A stretch of 41,269 bases of DNA from an uncultured Planctomycetales bacterium (GTDB taxonomy: Bacteria > Planctomycetota > Planctomycetia > Pirellulales > Thermoguttaceae), in the NCBI GenBank assembly GCA_937889015.1, contig CALARR010000197.1:1-41269 (forward strand). The letters run 5' to 3'. The translations under genes and the position numbers were made by a program. Under the pieces are notes generated by a model. It saw nothing but the letters and a program-made list of their open reading frames with translations, did no database searches and was not told the origin of the DNA. Each line of letters begins with the position of its first letter. The first letter of the stretch is position 1. Shown piece after piece: positions 8,210-17,818 of this stretch.

Positions 8210-8619
8210 GCGACGCCTCGCCCAGTCTGCATGCCCAGATTGTGCGTCGAGCCGGACATCGTTGCGAGTACTGTGGGCTGTCGCAACTCGGCCAAGAGGC
8301 GGCGTTTCACATCGACCACGTGATGCCGCGCGCGGCTGGCGGCCAGACCACCGTCGCGAACCTCGCCTTGGCCTGTGTCTCGTGTTCGCTGCGAAAAGGG
8401 GCAAGGCAGGCGGGTATCGACCCCGATTCCGGCGAGGACGTGCCTCTGTTCAACCCGCGAACGCAGACGTGGAGCGAACACTTCCGTTGGGAGTGCGCGC
8501 GGATCATCCCGCTTACCCCCACCGGCCGTGCCACGGTGGTTGCATTGGCGTTGAACCGGCCGCTGATCCTCGCCATTCGCTCCGAAGAGACGGTTCGCGG
8601 TCGCCATCCACCTCCGTGA
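8206..8619 (+). CDS. HNH endonuclease domain protein
   Basis: The protein has 137 residues. The ATG overlaps the stop of the preceding 69-residue gene by four bases. The N-terminal half is a complete HNH fold of the McrA-like zinc type: Cys20-x2-Cys23, HIDH (35-38) with the metal-binding DH, an intervening GG, Asn52, then Cys57-x2-Cys60 and a following Lys-Gly. The C-terminal half (LFNPRTQTW...) is typical of small stand-alone planctomycete and cyanobacterial HNH proteins. The expected activity is metal-dependent DNA cleavage or nicking. The target is unknown; it may serve in defence, in mobility or as a toxin. Confidence 0.88.
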   Translation: MSDASPSLHAQIVRRAGHRCEYCGLSQLGQEAAFHIDHVMPRAAGGQTTVANLALACVSCSLRKGARQAGIDPDSGEDVPLFNPRTQTWSEHFRWECARIIPLTPTGRATVVALALNRPLILAIRSEETVRGRHPPP

Positions 8620-8721
8620 GCAGCATGCCAGATGTCCTCTGCTCCTGGGAACCCGACGGCACGATCAGAGAAGACCCGTTGTAAGAGATCCTGTTAACCA
8701 CAACGCGGAGTCGAGTCTACA

Positions 8722-9360
8722 ATGTCTGGTACGAAACCCGCTGGCCACTTGGCCGACTATCTGCACCGGCGGCTGCAGTACTTGGAACGGTGTAACGCCG
8801 AAATCGAGACGAGACTCTTTGATGACCAAAGGGACCTCCTCCAGAAGATTGACCATGGGGAGTTCGGCCCGACGGATCCGGTCATCGGCCAGACTCTCTT
8901 CCATCTCGAATATGTCCTCGGAAACACGCTCCGTTACGCGATGCTTGTCGCTGTGTGTTCATTCCTCGAGGAGGCCATGAAGGCGATCACGAGGCATTTG
9001 GTGGCTGACTACGACTCACGAATTGAAGGATCCAAGAAGCGGCGAGAGAACTGGCTTCGAACGCACATTCGTATCCTTCACGAAGCTATCTCGCTCGACT
9101 TGACTACAATCCAATCCCAGTTGGAGACCTTTCATGATCTGATCACACTTAGGAATTGCGTCGTGCATGCGTGGGGAAAGCTCGCCGGAACCAAGAATCC
9201 CGGTACTGTCCAAGCGGCTGTGAGCCGGATCGAAACGGTCGAAGTCTCACGAGACGGTTATTTGGTATTTGGTGATCAGGTTGTTCCCGCGGCGATAATT
9301 GCGGCTGAAGAGATCGCCGAGAGTGTCCTGACATCCAAACTCCAGACAACAATGACATGA
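8722..9360 (+). CDS. HEPN-motif protein, putative RNase, low-GC
   Basis: The protein has 212 residues, and GGAG (about 8707-8710) precedes the ATG. It appears mostly helical. Residues 144-149 read RNCVVH, which is the Rx4-6H signature of HEPN domains, RNA-cleaving modules found in toxins, Abi systems and CRISPR effectors. It sits after a predicted long helix (LETFHDLITL), as in HEPN families. Two sampled 60-base blocks within the gene have 29/60 (9061-9120) and 28/60 (9241-9300) G+C. A block in the next gene (10021-10080) has 43/60. This points to recent acquisition. No nucleotidyltransferase or other partner gene sits next to it. The assignment rests on the motif and predicted helices only. 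Confidence 0.72.
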   Translation: MSGTKPAGHLADYLHRRLQYLERCNAEIETRLFDDQRDLLQKIDHGEFGPTDPVIGQTLFHLEYVLGNTLRYAMLVAVCSFLEEAMKAITRHLVADYDSRIEGSKKRRENWLRTHIRILHEAISLDLTTIQSQLETFHDLITLRNCVVHAWGKLAGTKNPGTVQAAVSRIETVEVSRDGYLVFGDQVVPAAIIAAEEIAESVLTSKLQTTMT

Positions 9361-9568
9361 GTTGTCTGACAACGTGTTGTGTTGAAAGGCCTTGGAGTCA
9401 GTCAATCCCACGGTGAGCGACTGCGACTGCAAGGAGGCAAGGGGTTCGGATCAGCGTCGAAGATCGTGTGCCCCCAGTCGCTGGGCCCTGTAACGGTCGT
9501 CTGTGACAAGCAGTCGAACAACGTGGGTGACGGGATTGACCAAATCGCTCCAAGAGGTCGTTGAATTC

Positions 9569-11563
9569 ATGCACCCTCTCTTCTTGTCCCATTCAGTCTT
9601 CGCCATGTGCCGAATTCCGCTCTCTGCCTTCCTGGTTGCATTCCTGGCCATCCCGCTCCTCGCCGGCGAAGTGCGCCCCTGGCCGGCCCAATACAAGCTG
9701 ACCGCCCAGGACACGGATCGGCTGACCCCGGCCGACGTGGTCGGGCCCGACGGGATCGTCTATCCCAACTGGACCCGCACCGGCGTGCAGGGCGGCATCC
9801 CACACGTCGCCCCGGCCGCACGGCTGGAGGAGTTCGGCGCCCGGGCCGACGACGATCGCGATGATTCCGCGGCACTGGACAAGGCCTGCCGGACCGTCGG
9901 CGAAAAAGGGGGCGGGGCGATCCTCCTGAGCGAGGGAACCTATCACCTCGACTGGCCGGTCACCGTGCGGCACGACGGCGTGGTGATCCGCGGGGCCGGA
10001 CGCGACAAGACCCGCGTCGTCTTCCGCTACGCCCTCCCGGCCGGCGGCGTGGGATTCTATGACCTGAAGCCGGGCGACCGCCTGGGACGCGACACGACCA
10101 TCACCCTCCATTGCCGGCCCGCCGGACTGATGAAGATGGCGATCCAGGTCGACGACCAGGTCCTCGGCCGCTGGGAGCGGAGCAAGCACTCGGGCAACAC
10201 GTTCTCGATGAGCGCCCGGGCCAGCCATGTCGTGGGTCGCCAGAAGGACGGCGCGCACCGGCTGCGCGGCGTGGCCGAATACAGCGACGGCTCCACCCTG
10301 CACAGCGAGATCCCCGTCGTGCTCGACGCGCATTACAAGGACACGCGCCAGGTGCCCAGCTGGCGTGCGGCGATCCTCTTCTCCGGCCAGGGACTCCAGG
10401 GCAAGCCGCTGAAACTAGCCCGGGACGGCCGCCGCGGCGACCTGACCTTGGACTTGGAGAGCGCCGAGGGGCTCGCCCCGGGCGACGGCCTGTGGATCGA
10501 AGGCCCGGCCACCGAACGCTGGAAAACGCTCACACGCTGCGCCTGCGAGTGGGGCCGCTACCGCCAGTACGAGACGCTCATCGAGAAGATCGAGGGACGC
10601 CGGGTCACGCTGGCCCAACCGCTGCGCATCGACTTCCCCGTGATCGACGGCTCGCTGGTGCGCAAGGTCGCCCCGATCCGCCGCTGCGGAGTCGAGGACC
10701 TGTCGATCGAACAGACCGAGGACCTATGGATCACCACGGTCCTGTTCAGCGACGGGTGGAACTGCTGGGCGCGCGGGGTGATGGTGAAGAAGTGCGGCCG
10801 GTTCCCCGTCTACGGGGCCAACGCCAAGTGGTGCGAAATCCGCGACTGCGTGTTCGACGACGCCTGGTTCAAAGGCGGCGGTGGCACGGCCTACGCCGGC
10901 TGGGAAGGCTCCTGGGACTGCCTCATGGAGAACGTCACCACCTACAAGCTGCGCCACGCCCCGCTGTTCCAGTGGGCCGCCAGTGGCAACGTCATCCGCA
11001 AGAGCGAGTTCTACGACAGCGACGCCCAGTGGCACGCCGGCTGGACCCACGAAAACCTCATCGAGCAGTGCAAGGTGGTCTCGGTCAAGGGCAACGGCGG
11101 CTACGGCTATGGCATGTGGGCCTCCCCGCCTCAAGACAAGGCCCACGGCCCCAACGGGCCGCGCAACGTGGTCTATCACTGCGAGGTCAGCTCGCCGCAG
11201 ACCGGCGTCTGGCTGGGCGGCATGAACGAAAACTGGCTCATCCTCTACAACCGCTTCACGGTCGACAAGGGCCCCGGATTCTACACCTCCACGGCCAGCT
11301 TCGACCACATCCTCCGCGGCAACCGGTTCGTGCTGCGCGACCCCACCGCCTCGATGATCCACCTGAAAACGCCCGACTGCCTGGGCGTGGAACTGATCGA
11401 CAACTGCCTGGTGGGCGGCAACGGCCAGTTCACCAGCGGCGCGGCCCAGCCCCACAGGCTGGAAGGCAACCAAAGCCTTCCGGCCGACGACCGTTCCCCC
11501 TTCACGCCGCCCCCGGTGCCCTCGATCTACGAGTGGCAACTGCACAACGTGAGCAAGCGGTAG
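9569..11563 (+). CDS. Exported right-handed beta-helix protein (pectate-lyase-3 type)
   Basis: The protein has 664 residues. The ATG at 9569 has AGAGG 11 nt upstream. An internal ATG at 9605 would give a more compact signal peptide but has no ribosome binding site. A hydrophobic signal (CRIPLSAFLVAFLAIPLLAG) is followed by the typical start of Pectate_lyase_3/GH28-like domains (EEFGARADDDRDDSAAL...GGGAILLSEGTYHL), which marks the first coil of a parallel beta-helix. Repeated short strands with N/D/G turns continue to the end. Such proteins cleave or bind acidic polysaccharides. The active site cannot be assigned here. The preceding gap (9361-9568) contains nothing I can name. The next gene starts 39 bp downstream in the same direction. 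Confidence 0.82.
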   Translation: MHPLFLSHSVFAMCRIPLSAFLVAFLAIPLLAGEVRPWPAQYKLTAQDTDRLTPADVVGPDGIVYPNWTRTGVQGGIPHVAPAARLEEFGARADDDRDDSAALDKACRTVGEKGGGAILLSEGTYHLDWPVTVRHDGVVIRGAGRDKTRVVFRYALPAGGVGFYDLKPGDRLGRDTTITLHCRPAGLMKMAIQVDDQVLGRWERSKHSGNTFSMSARASHVVGRQKDGAHRLRGVAEYSDGSTLHSEIPVVLDAHYKDTRQVPSWRAAILFSGQGLQGKPLKLARDGRRGDLTLDLESAEGLAPGDGLWIEGPATERWKTLTRCACEWGRYRQYETLIEKIEGRRVTLAQPLRIDFPVIDGSLVRKVAPIRRCGVEDLSIEQTEDLWITTVLFSDGWNCWARGVMVKKCGRFPVYGANAKWCEIRDCVFDDAWFKGGGGTAYAGWEGSWDCLMENVTTYKLRHAPLFQWAASGNVIRKSEFYDSDAQWHAGWTHENLIEQCKVVSVKGNGGYGYGMWASPPQDKAHGPNGPRNVVYHCEVSSPQTGVWLGGMNENWLILYNRFTVDKGPGFYTSTASFDHILRGNRFVLRDPTASMIHLKTPDCLGVELIDNCLVGGNGQFTSGAAQPHRLEGNQSLPADDRSPFTPPPVPSIYEWQLHNVSKR

Positions 11564-11602
11564 AGATACTTGAACATACCACTGCGACGAAGGGCTCCTA
11601 TC

Positions 11603-12877
11603 ATGAAGACACGACATCCCGAAATCACATCGCGACGCGCTTTCTTGGGAACGGTTGCCTTGGCCGCGGGCGCCGTGGAGCGCGTTTGTCATGCTATGAA
11701 TGCCGCCGAAGACGCAGCCGCCGCACAAGACAGCAAAGCCGCGAAAGGTCCTTGTTTCACCCAGCCGTTTGACGGCGGCATCATTCACGAGCAGTGCGGC
11801 CCTCCCGTCCTGGGAACGCAAACAGGGCCCGATGGCAAGAAGTTGCTGAAGATCGAAGTCACCGGCCTCGTCCCGCCGGGCGCGCCACTGGAGGTCTTCA
11901 CGACCGACGGACAAAAGATCCCGGTGACGATCGAGAACGGGGCCTTTCGCGGAACCGCGCTGCTCAAAGACCGGATCACCGAGATCAAGGCCCGGACAAC
12001 GATCCACGGCGCTCCGCAGGAGATTCGTACGCGCGTGGTCTGGGCGAAGAATTCGCGTCCACGGTTCCGCTGCTATATCGACGACCATAGCTTCTTCTTC
12101 CGCGACATCTGCAAGAATGATCACAAGAGCATCTTCGACTGCTTCTATCTGGCGAAGCTGCGCCAGTTGCACCGCGATTTCGGGGTCAAGATCAACCTGA
12201 ACTGCTTCAACACCACGCCCGAACGGGATTTCAGCCTTGCGCTGTTTCCGGACAAGTACAAGTCCGAGTTCGAGGACAACGCGCACTGGCTCCGGCTGGC
12301 ATTTCATGCGGAAAATGAATTCCCGAACATCCCGTACCTGAATGCCACGCCCGAACAACTCGCCGCCGATTTCGATCTCGTGGCCAAGGAGCTGAAACGG
12401 ATCGCGGGCCGCGCCTACACCGCCGGATTGCAGATCCACTGGGCCGATGTCCCGCCGAGCTGTTACCAAGTCCTGGCCGACCGCGGAGTGAAGATGCTGC
12501 CCACGCGCGGAAGACTGCCCGACTCGCGGCAGCGGAAGATCTGCGACTATCATCTTCCCGATGACATTCTGGAGTACTTGCACTACCAGCAGGGCTGGAT
12601 GCATTTCGAGACAGGCCTGATCTTCTACGACGCTTTCACCGGCACTCGCGAGTGGACTCCCCTGGAGAAGACCGGCCCCGCGCTCCTGGAACGGATCGAG
12701 AATCCCGCCAAGAGCCATCTGCTCAATATCGTGGGGCACGAGCAGTATTGGTGGCCGTTCTACAAAAACTTCGTCCCCGACATCTACGATCGCTACGCGA
12801 TGGCGTTCCGCTTCGTCCTGGACCGGGGATACCAACCCATCTGGATCGACGACGGCTTCTTCGGCGGTGCGGAATGA
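11603..12877 (+). CDS. Tat-exported protein with possible polysaccharide-deacetylase-like domain
   Basis: The protein has 424 residues. The ATG at 11603 has AAGGG (11590-11594) upstream and is followed by a twin-arginine signal (TSRRAFLGTVALAAG). After a short Ig-like segment (about 60-150), a C-terminal alpha/beta domain begins with RCYIDDHSFFFRD, followed by segments such as GVKINLNCFN and LRLAFHAENEFP. These recall NodB-like deacetylase barrels with an early Asp-Asp and a later His, but the match is weak and the substrate unknown. It lies between an exported beta-helix protein and an exported oxidoreductase, so a role in polysaccharide processing is plausible. Confidence 0.7.
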   Translation: MKTRHPEITSRRAFLGTVALAAGAVERVCHAMNAAEDAAAAQDSKAAKGPCFTQPFDGGIIHEQCGPPVLGTQTGPDGKKLLKIEVTGLVPPGAPLEVFTTDGQKIPVTIENGAFRGTALLKDRITEIKARTTIHGAPQEIRTRVVWAKNSRPRFRCYIDDHSFFFRDICKNDHKSIFDCFYLAKLRQLHRDFGVKINLNCFNTTPERDFSLALFPDKYKSEFEDNAHWLRLAFHAENEFPNIPYLNATPEQLAADFDLVAKELKRIAGRAYTAGLQIHWADVPPSCYQVLADRGVKMLPTRGRLPDSRQRKICDYHLPDDILEYLHYQQGWMHFETGLIFYDAFTGTREWTPLEKTGPALLERIENPAKSHLLNIVGHEQYWWPFYKNFVPDIYDRYAMAFRFVLDRGYQPIWIDDGFFGGAE

Positions 12878-13033
12878 CGGCATGGCAGTTTGCGGCCCCG
12901 GGTTACGGTTGCCTGGAAATCGGGTCGCACCCCACTGCACCAAAAAGTTGCGGCCAGTCTTGGCCATGTGTTACCATAGGTTTCTTCCCGCCGCACTGTC
13001 TCCGTCTCTGGGTCTTTGCTGAGGAGTGCTCCC

Positions 13034-16000
13034 ATGACCTCCGTTGCCTGGCCGCTGATTTCCGCCACCCTGCTCCTCGTCGCCGCTGATCCGCGCGAGG
13101 CGGTCCACCAATCGGCCCGGCAAGTGCCCGTGGCCTATCAGGTGGACGTGCTGGTGGTCGGCGGCAGCACGGGCGCGGTCTCCGCGGCCGTCGAAGCCGC
13201 CGAGGCCGGAGCGAAGGTCTTCCTGGCTGCCACCCATCCCTACCTGGGCGACGACATAACGGCCACGCTCCGCCTGTGGCTGGAACCGGGCGAGACGCCC
13301 ACGTCGGAGTTGGCGCGAGCGATCTTCGGCGAGGCCCATCGCGAAGGCATGGAACCCGATCCGGCGCGATTGAACTACCAGTACCAAAGCAGCGTGCCAA
13401 GCGGCAAGATCCACGCAGACACCGATCCTCCCTCGCTGCTCTGCGACGGCGTTTGGGGCAAGTCCAACCGCGACAGCGTGCAGTACGAGCAGGAGCCCAC
13501 GATCCTTGCGGACCTTGGGCAGACGCAGCGCGTCGGCAAAGTCCGCATTATGGCTTACCAGCGCACCTCGGGCAAAGGCGGCACGAACTTCAAAGTGGAC
13601 CGCGTTGCGGTCGCCACCAGCACCGATCAGAAGACCTGGCAAGCCGCCCCCGAGGTGGTCAATCCCGATCAGGAGTCGGGCAGCTCGCAGGACGCCTGCG
13701 TACAGATCCAAGTGCCCGTGAACCAACCGGCGCGCTGGGTCAAGCTGGTCTTCACGAAAGCGCCCGGTTCGGCCCGCATTTTGCTCGGCGAAATCGAGAT
13801 CGTGGGGACCGAGACGGCCGCGGATCGTGCTCTGGTGCGCCCCGTGCGTCCCATGCATGTAAAGAAGGTGTTGGACGAAGCCCTGCTGGCTGCGCGCGTT
13901 TCGTATCTCTACGGCTGCTATCCGACGGAGATCGTGCGCGACGCTACCGGACGCGTGTGCGGAATGGTGATGGCCAACCGAGCGGGACGCCAGGCCGTGC
14001 TAGCCAAGACGATCATCGACGCCACGGATCGCGCCACCGTGGCCCGACTGGCCGGCGGTGAGTTCCGCCCCTACCCGGCCGGTGAGCACGTCTTTCGCCG
14101 CGTCGTGATCGGCGGGGAGCCGCGATTGATTGAGCGCGCTTCAGCCAGGGTCATCGACCCGCCCTTCCGCGGTCAGCATCCCAACCCGGCCGGCACGACC
14201 AGCGGCCTGTTCAAGATCATCGAGTACACGCTGCGGCTTTCGATGCCCGACAGCCAGCTCGCCTCCTTCGCCCGGGCGGACCAGGTGGCGCGCACGTTGA
14301 CCTATCATCCCGAGCAGCAGTTCACCTCCGATCAGCTCTTCGAGATCCCGCCCGATGCCATGCGCGGCAAGGTCTCGGCCGATGGGCCTTGGCAGGGTGT
14401 GGAACAACTGCCGCTGGGCGCGTTCCAGCCGGCTGCCGTACCGGAAATCTATGTCCTCGGCGGTTGCGCCGATATTTCCCGCCCCCAAGCCGAAAAACTG
14501 CTCCGACCGCTGGCCCTGATGGACGCTGGCACACGAATCGGCAAGGCGGCGGCCGAAGCGGCGGCGGCCTTGCCTGCCGCCCAAGGTGCTCGTGTGCCGG
14601 GCGCCAAGGTCGTTGCAGCGACGGCGAGCGACGTGCAGGAAGTGCTGGTCGGCGTACGCCCCACGCAGAAGTTGCCCACAATTCCGCAAGAGGCCGGCCC
14701 GCTGCCGGTCTTGGGCCGCTACGACGTGGTGGTCATTGGCGGCGGCACCTCCGGGGCGCCGGCCGGGATCGGCGCCGCGCGCCGCGGGGCCAGGACCCTG
14801 GTCGTCGAGTACCTGCACGGATTGGGAGGCGTGGGGACCATCGGCGCTATCAGCAAGTATTGCGCCGGCAACCGCGTGGGCTTCACGGCCACCGTGCAAG
14901 ACCCCTCCACGCTGACGCGTTCCGGATGGGTCATCGAACAGAAGAGCCAATGGTGGCGCGAGGAATTGCTCAAAGCCGGCGCCGACATCTGGTACGGCGT
15001 CATTGGTTGCGGAGCCCTCGTGGATCAAGGCCGCGTGACCGGCGCCGTGATCGCCACCCCCCACGGACGCGGCGTGGTCCTGGCCAAGGTGGTCATCGAC
15101 GCCACGGGCAACGCCGACGTCGCCGCGGCCGCCGGCGCAGATTGCATCTACACCAACGAAACCGAGGTGGCCATGCAGGGCACGGGCCTGCCCGGCAAAA
15201 AGCTCGGCGGCTCGTACAACAACACGGACTTCACCATCACCGACGAGACCGATCTGGTGGACGTCTGGCATCTGCTGGTCTACTCCAAGCACAAGTATCC
15301 GGAAGCCTTCGATCACGGCCGCTTGGTCGATACGCGCGAACGCCGGTGTGTCGTCGGCGACTACGTAATGACTTTCCTCGACCAGGTCTGCCTGCGCACC
15401 CACCCCGACACGATCTGCCAGGCGCGCGCCGGTGCCTACGACACCCACGGCTACACGGTCGATCCGCTGCTGACGATCGCTCATCCCAAGACCGGGGGCA
15501 TCATCATCAGTCTGCCGTTCCGCAGTTTCCTGGCCAAAGGCCTGGAAGGCCTGCTGGTGACCGGGCTGGGGGTGAGCTGCCACCGCGACGCCAACCCGCT
15601 GATTCGCATGCAGCCCGACCTGCAGAACGCCGGCTATGCCTGCGGAGTGGCCGCGGCCCAGGCCGCAAAGTCCGACCAGCCGCTGCGGCAGATCGACCTG
15701 CGGCCCGTGCAGGAACACCTGGTCCAGATCGGCAATCTGCAACCCAGCGTCTTGACCGACCGCGACAACTTCCCCTTGCCGGAGGAGAAACTCGTGGAAG
15801 CGGTGGCCAAGCTGCCCGGCAATGTGTCGGCGGCGGCGCCTTTGTTCACCCAGCCGCAGAAGGCCCTCCCGCTGTTGCGCGAGGCCTATGCCCGGGCGGA
15901 CGACTCGGCCAAACTCGATTATGCCCTGGTGCTGGCCATGCTGGGCGACGCCGCGGGCGTCCAGACCATCCTCGACTCGGTGCGCCAGACGTCCGAATGG

Positions 16001-16474
16001 GACGCCGGCTGGAACTACAAGGGCCTGGGCCAATTCGGCAACTCGCTCAGCCCGTTGGACGGCAAGATCGTAGCCCTAGGGTGCGCGCGCGACCGGCGCG
16101 CCGTGCCCGTGATCCTCGACAAGATGCGGTTGTTGACGCCGGAAAGCGAGTTTTCGCACTTCCGAGCCGTGACGCTGGCCCTGGAAATGCTCGCCGATCC
16201 GGCCGCGGCCCAGCCCTTGGCCGAAATGCTCGCGCGCCCGGGCATCGCCGGCTATGTCCACGCCACGATCGACGATGCCATCCGCCTGGACGCCCCAGGC
16301 GGGACCTCGGCCTGCCAATCGCGCCGTGACTCGCTCCGCGAATTGGGCCTGGCGCGCGCCCTGTGCCGGTGCGGCGATCATCAAGGGCAAGGCCAACGCG
16401 TGTTGCAGGCCTATGCCCAAGATCTACGCGGACATCTGGCCCGACACGCGGCCGCCGTACTGCAGAAGAAGTAA
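13034..16474 (+). CDS. Exported double FAD-dependent oxidoreductase with inserted discoidin-like domain
   Basis: The protein has 1146 residues. GAGGAG (13021-13026) lies 7 nt before the ATG, and a signal-like hydrophobic segment follows. It contains two FAD_oxidored-type dinucleotide-binding motifs: the first at 38-48 (VDVLVVGGSTGA), the second from residue 563 (YDVVVIGGGTSGAP). Between about 120 and 258 sits a beta-rich F5/8-type C (discoidin/NPCBM-like) segment (LCDGVWGKSN...LADLGQTQRVGKVRI...RWVKLVF), which therefore interrupts or follows the first module. The C-terminal 200 residues are helical and HEAT-like (PLLREAYARADDSAK...). This family is common in planctomycetes, but substrates are unknown. 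It is flanked by genes for polysaccharide-active proteins, so oxidation of a sugar or sugar derivative is a reasonable guess. Confidence 0.85.
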   Translation: MTSVAWPLISATLLLVAADPREAVHQSARQVPVAYQVDVLVVGGSTGAVSAAVEAAEAGAKVFLAATHPYLGDDITATLRLWLEPGETPTSELARAIFGEAHREGMEPDPARLNYQYQSSVPSGKIHADTDPPSLLCDGVWGKSNRDSVQYEQEPTILADLGQTQRVGKVRIMAYQRTSGKGGTNFKVDRVAVATSTDQKTWQAAPEVVNPDQESGSSQDACVQIQVPVNQPARWVKLVFTKAPGSARILLGEIEIVGTETAADRALVRPVRPMHVKKVLDEALLAARVSYLYGCYPTEIVRDATGRVCGMVMANRAGRQAVLAKTIIDATDRATVARLAGGEFRPYPAGEHVFRRVVIGGEPRLIERASARVIDPPFRGQHPNPAGTTSGLFKIIEYTLRLSMPDSQLASFARADQVARTLTYHPEQQFTSDQLFEIPPDAMRGKVSADGPWQGVEQLPLGAFQPAAVPEIYVLGGCADISRPQAEKLLRPLALMDAGTRIGKAAAEAAAALPAAQGARVPGAKVVAATASDVQEVLVGVRPTQKLPTIPQEAGPLPVLGRYDVVVIGGGTSGAPAGIGAARRGARTLVVEYLHGLGGVGTIGAISKYCAGNRVGFTATVQDPSTLTRSGWVIEQKSQWWREELLKAGADIWYGVIGCGALVDQGRVTGAVIATPHGRGVVLAKVVIDATGNADVAAAAGADCIYTNETEVAMQGTGLPGKKLGGSYNNTDFTITDETDLVDVWHLLVYSKHKYPEAFDHGRLVDTRERRCVVGDYVMTFLDQVCLRTHPDTICQARAGAYDTHGYTVDPLLTIAHPKTGGIIISLPFRSFLAKGLEGLLVTGLGVSCHRDANPLIRMQPDLQNAGYACGVAAAQAAKSDQPLRQIDLRPVQEHLVQIGNLQPSVLTDRDNFPLPEEKLVEAVAKLPGNVSAAAPLFTQPQKALPLLREAYARADDSAKLDYALVLAMLGDAAGVQTILDSVRQTSEWDAGWNYKGLGQFGNSLSPLDGKIVALGCARDRRAVPVILDKMRLLTPESEFSHFRAVTLALEMLADPAAAQPLAEMLARPGIAGYVHATIDDAIRLDAPGGTSACQSRRDSLRELGLARALCRCGDHQGQGQRVLQAYAQDLRGHLARHAAAVLQKK

Positions 16475-16536
16475 GGACCGGGGTACTTCCCAGCCTGATC
16501 CCTAATCGCCAATCCTCAATCCTCCAGGCAAGAGCC

Positions 16537-17778
16537 ATGCACTGCACACGACGCGATTTCTTGACCACATCGGCGGCGGCCCTCGCGGCGGGGCTCAGCC
16601 CGGCGAAGATCCTGCGCGCCGCAGAGGAAAAGCTGCCGCCGGTGCGCGCAATCACGCGCGGTCCCAAGTTCCATTGGTTCGCATACTACGACAAGTTCCA
16701 GTTCGATCCGACCGACCGCTACGCCCTGGGCATGGAAGTGGACTTCGAGCATCGCTCGCCCACGCCGGCCGACGTGGTCAAGATCGGCATGATCGACCTG
16801 GCCGATGGCGATCGCTGGATCGAGTTGGGGCAAACCACCGCCTGGTGCTGGCAGCAGGGTTGCATGTTGCAGTGGCGTCCCGGCTCGGCAGACGAGATCC
16901 TGTTCAACGATCGGCAGGGCGATCAGTATGTGTGCCACATCCTCAACGTCAAGACGCGCGCCAAACGGACCCTCCCGCACCCGATCTACGCCGTTAGCCC
17001 CGACGGCCGCTGGGCCGTGGCCACGGACTTCCGCCGGCTAGGCGACACGCGCCCCGGCTACGGCTATCTCGGCATTCCCGACCCGAACACGAACGTCCTG
17101 GCCCCCAAGGACTCGGGCATTTGGCGAGTCGACCTGGAGACGTGCCAGCAGAAGCTGCTTATCAGCCTGGCCGACATCGTGAAGGTGCCCTTCCCCAATC
17201 GCGACCTCGCGCCCTGCAAACACTGGTTCAACCATCTGCTGGTCAACCCTGATGGGACGCGATTCGAATTCCTGCACCGCTTCAGCGAGCCTGGGACCAA
17301 GCGTTTCACCACACGCATGCTTACGGCCGCCCCCGATGGCTCCGACCTGCGAATCGTGGATACCAACGGATCCACCTCGCACTTCATCTGGCGCGACCCG
17401 CAGCATATCCTCTCCTGGTCCAAGCAGCCCGAAGCCGGTTTCTTCGTGTTCGAAGACAAGACGGGCGGAAAGGTGCAACTCGTGGGACCGAGCATGCCCA
17501 CGCGCGACGGTCACTGCACCTACCTGCCGGGCAACCAGTGGGTGTTGTGCGACAGCTATCCCGACCGCGACCGCAATCAGAATCCGTACCTGTATCATAT
17601 TCCCACCGATCGCGTGGTGCCGCTGGGGCATTTCCACTCGCCCAAGCAATACGCGGGCGAGTGGCGCTGCGATTTGCACCCGCGCCTCAGCCGCGACGGC
17701 CGCAGCGTGACCATCGACGCGCCGCATGAAGGCGGTCGGCAGATCTACCTGATCGACATCCGCGGAATCGTGGGCTAG
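16537..17778 (+). CDS. Tat-exported beta-propeller, oligogalacturonide-lyase-like
   Basis: The protein has 413 residues. The start at 16537 gives a twin-arginine signal directly (CTRRDFLTTSAAALAAG). The ribosome binding site is weak (AGGCAAGAG). Repeated blade signatures of the type SPDGRWAVAT and NPDGTRFEFL, with a central HWFNHLLVNPDG near residue 230, fit TolB/DPP-IV-like seven-bladed propellers and resemble the oligogalacturonide lyase family, where a conserved His coordinates metal. Activity is not certain; it may be a binding protein. It converges with the minus-strand histidine kinase, whose stop is only 40 bp away, with no obvious terminator between them. Confidence 0.78.
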   Translation: MHCTRRDFLTTSAAALAAGLSPAKILRAAEEKLPPVRAITRGPKFHWFAYYDKFQFDPTDRYALGMEVDFEHRSPTPADVVKIGMIDLADGDRWIELGQTTAWCWQQGCMLQWRPGSADEILFNDRQGDQYVCHILNVKTRAKRTLPHPIYAVSPDGRWAVATDFRRLGDTRPGYGYLGIPDPNTNVLAPKDSGIWRVDLETCQQKLLISLADIVKVPFPNRDLAPCKHWFNHLLVNPDGTRFEFLHRFSEPGTKRFTTRMLTAAPDGSDLRIVDTNGSTSHFIWRDPQHILSWSKQPEAGFFVFEDKTGGKVQLVGPSMPTRDGHCTYLPGNQWVLCDSYPDRDRNQNPYLYHIPTDRVVPLGHFHSPKQYAGEWRCDLHPRLSRDGRSVTIDAPHEGGRQIYLIDIRGIVG

Positions 17779-17818
17779 GGCCTGGCGCACCCTGGTGAGG
17801 CACTGGCGGCGTGTTTCC

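Noticed and set aside
10724..12967. Long minus-strand frame across two plus-strand genes
   Set aside because: It runs over the boundary of the beta-helix and the Tat-protein genes, both well supported, and has no recognisable domain.
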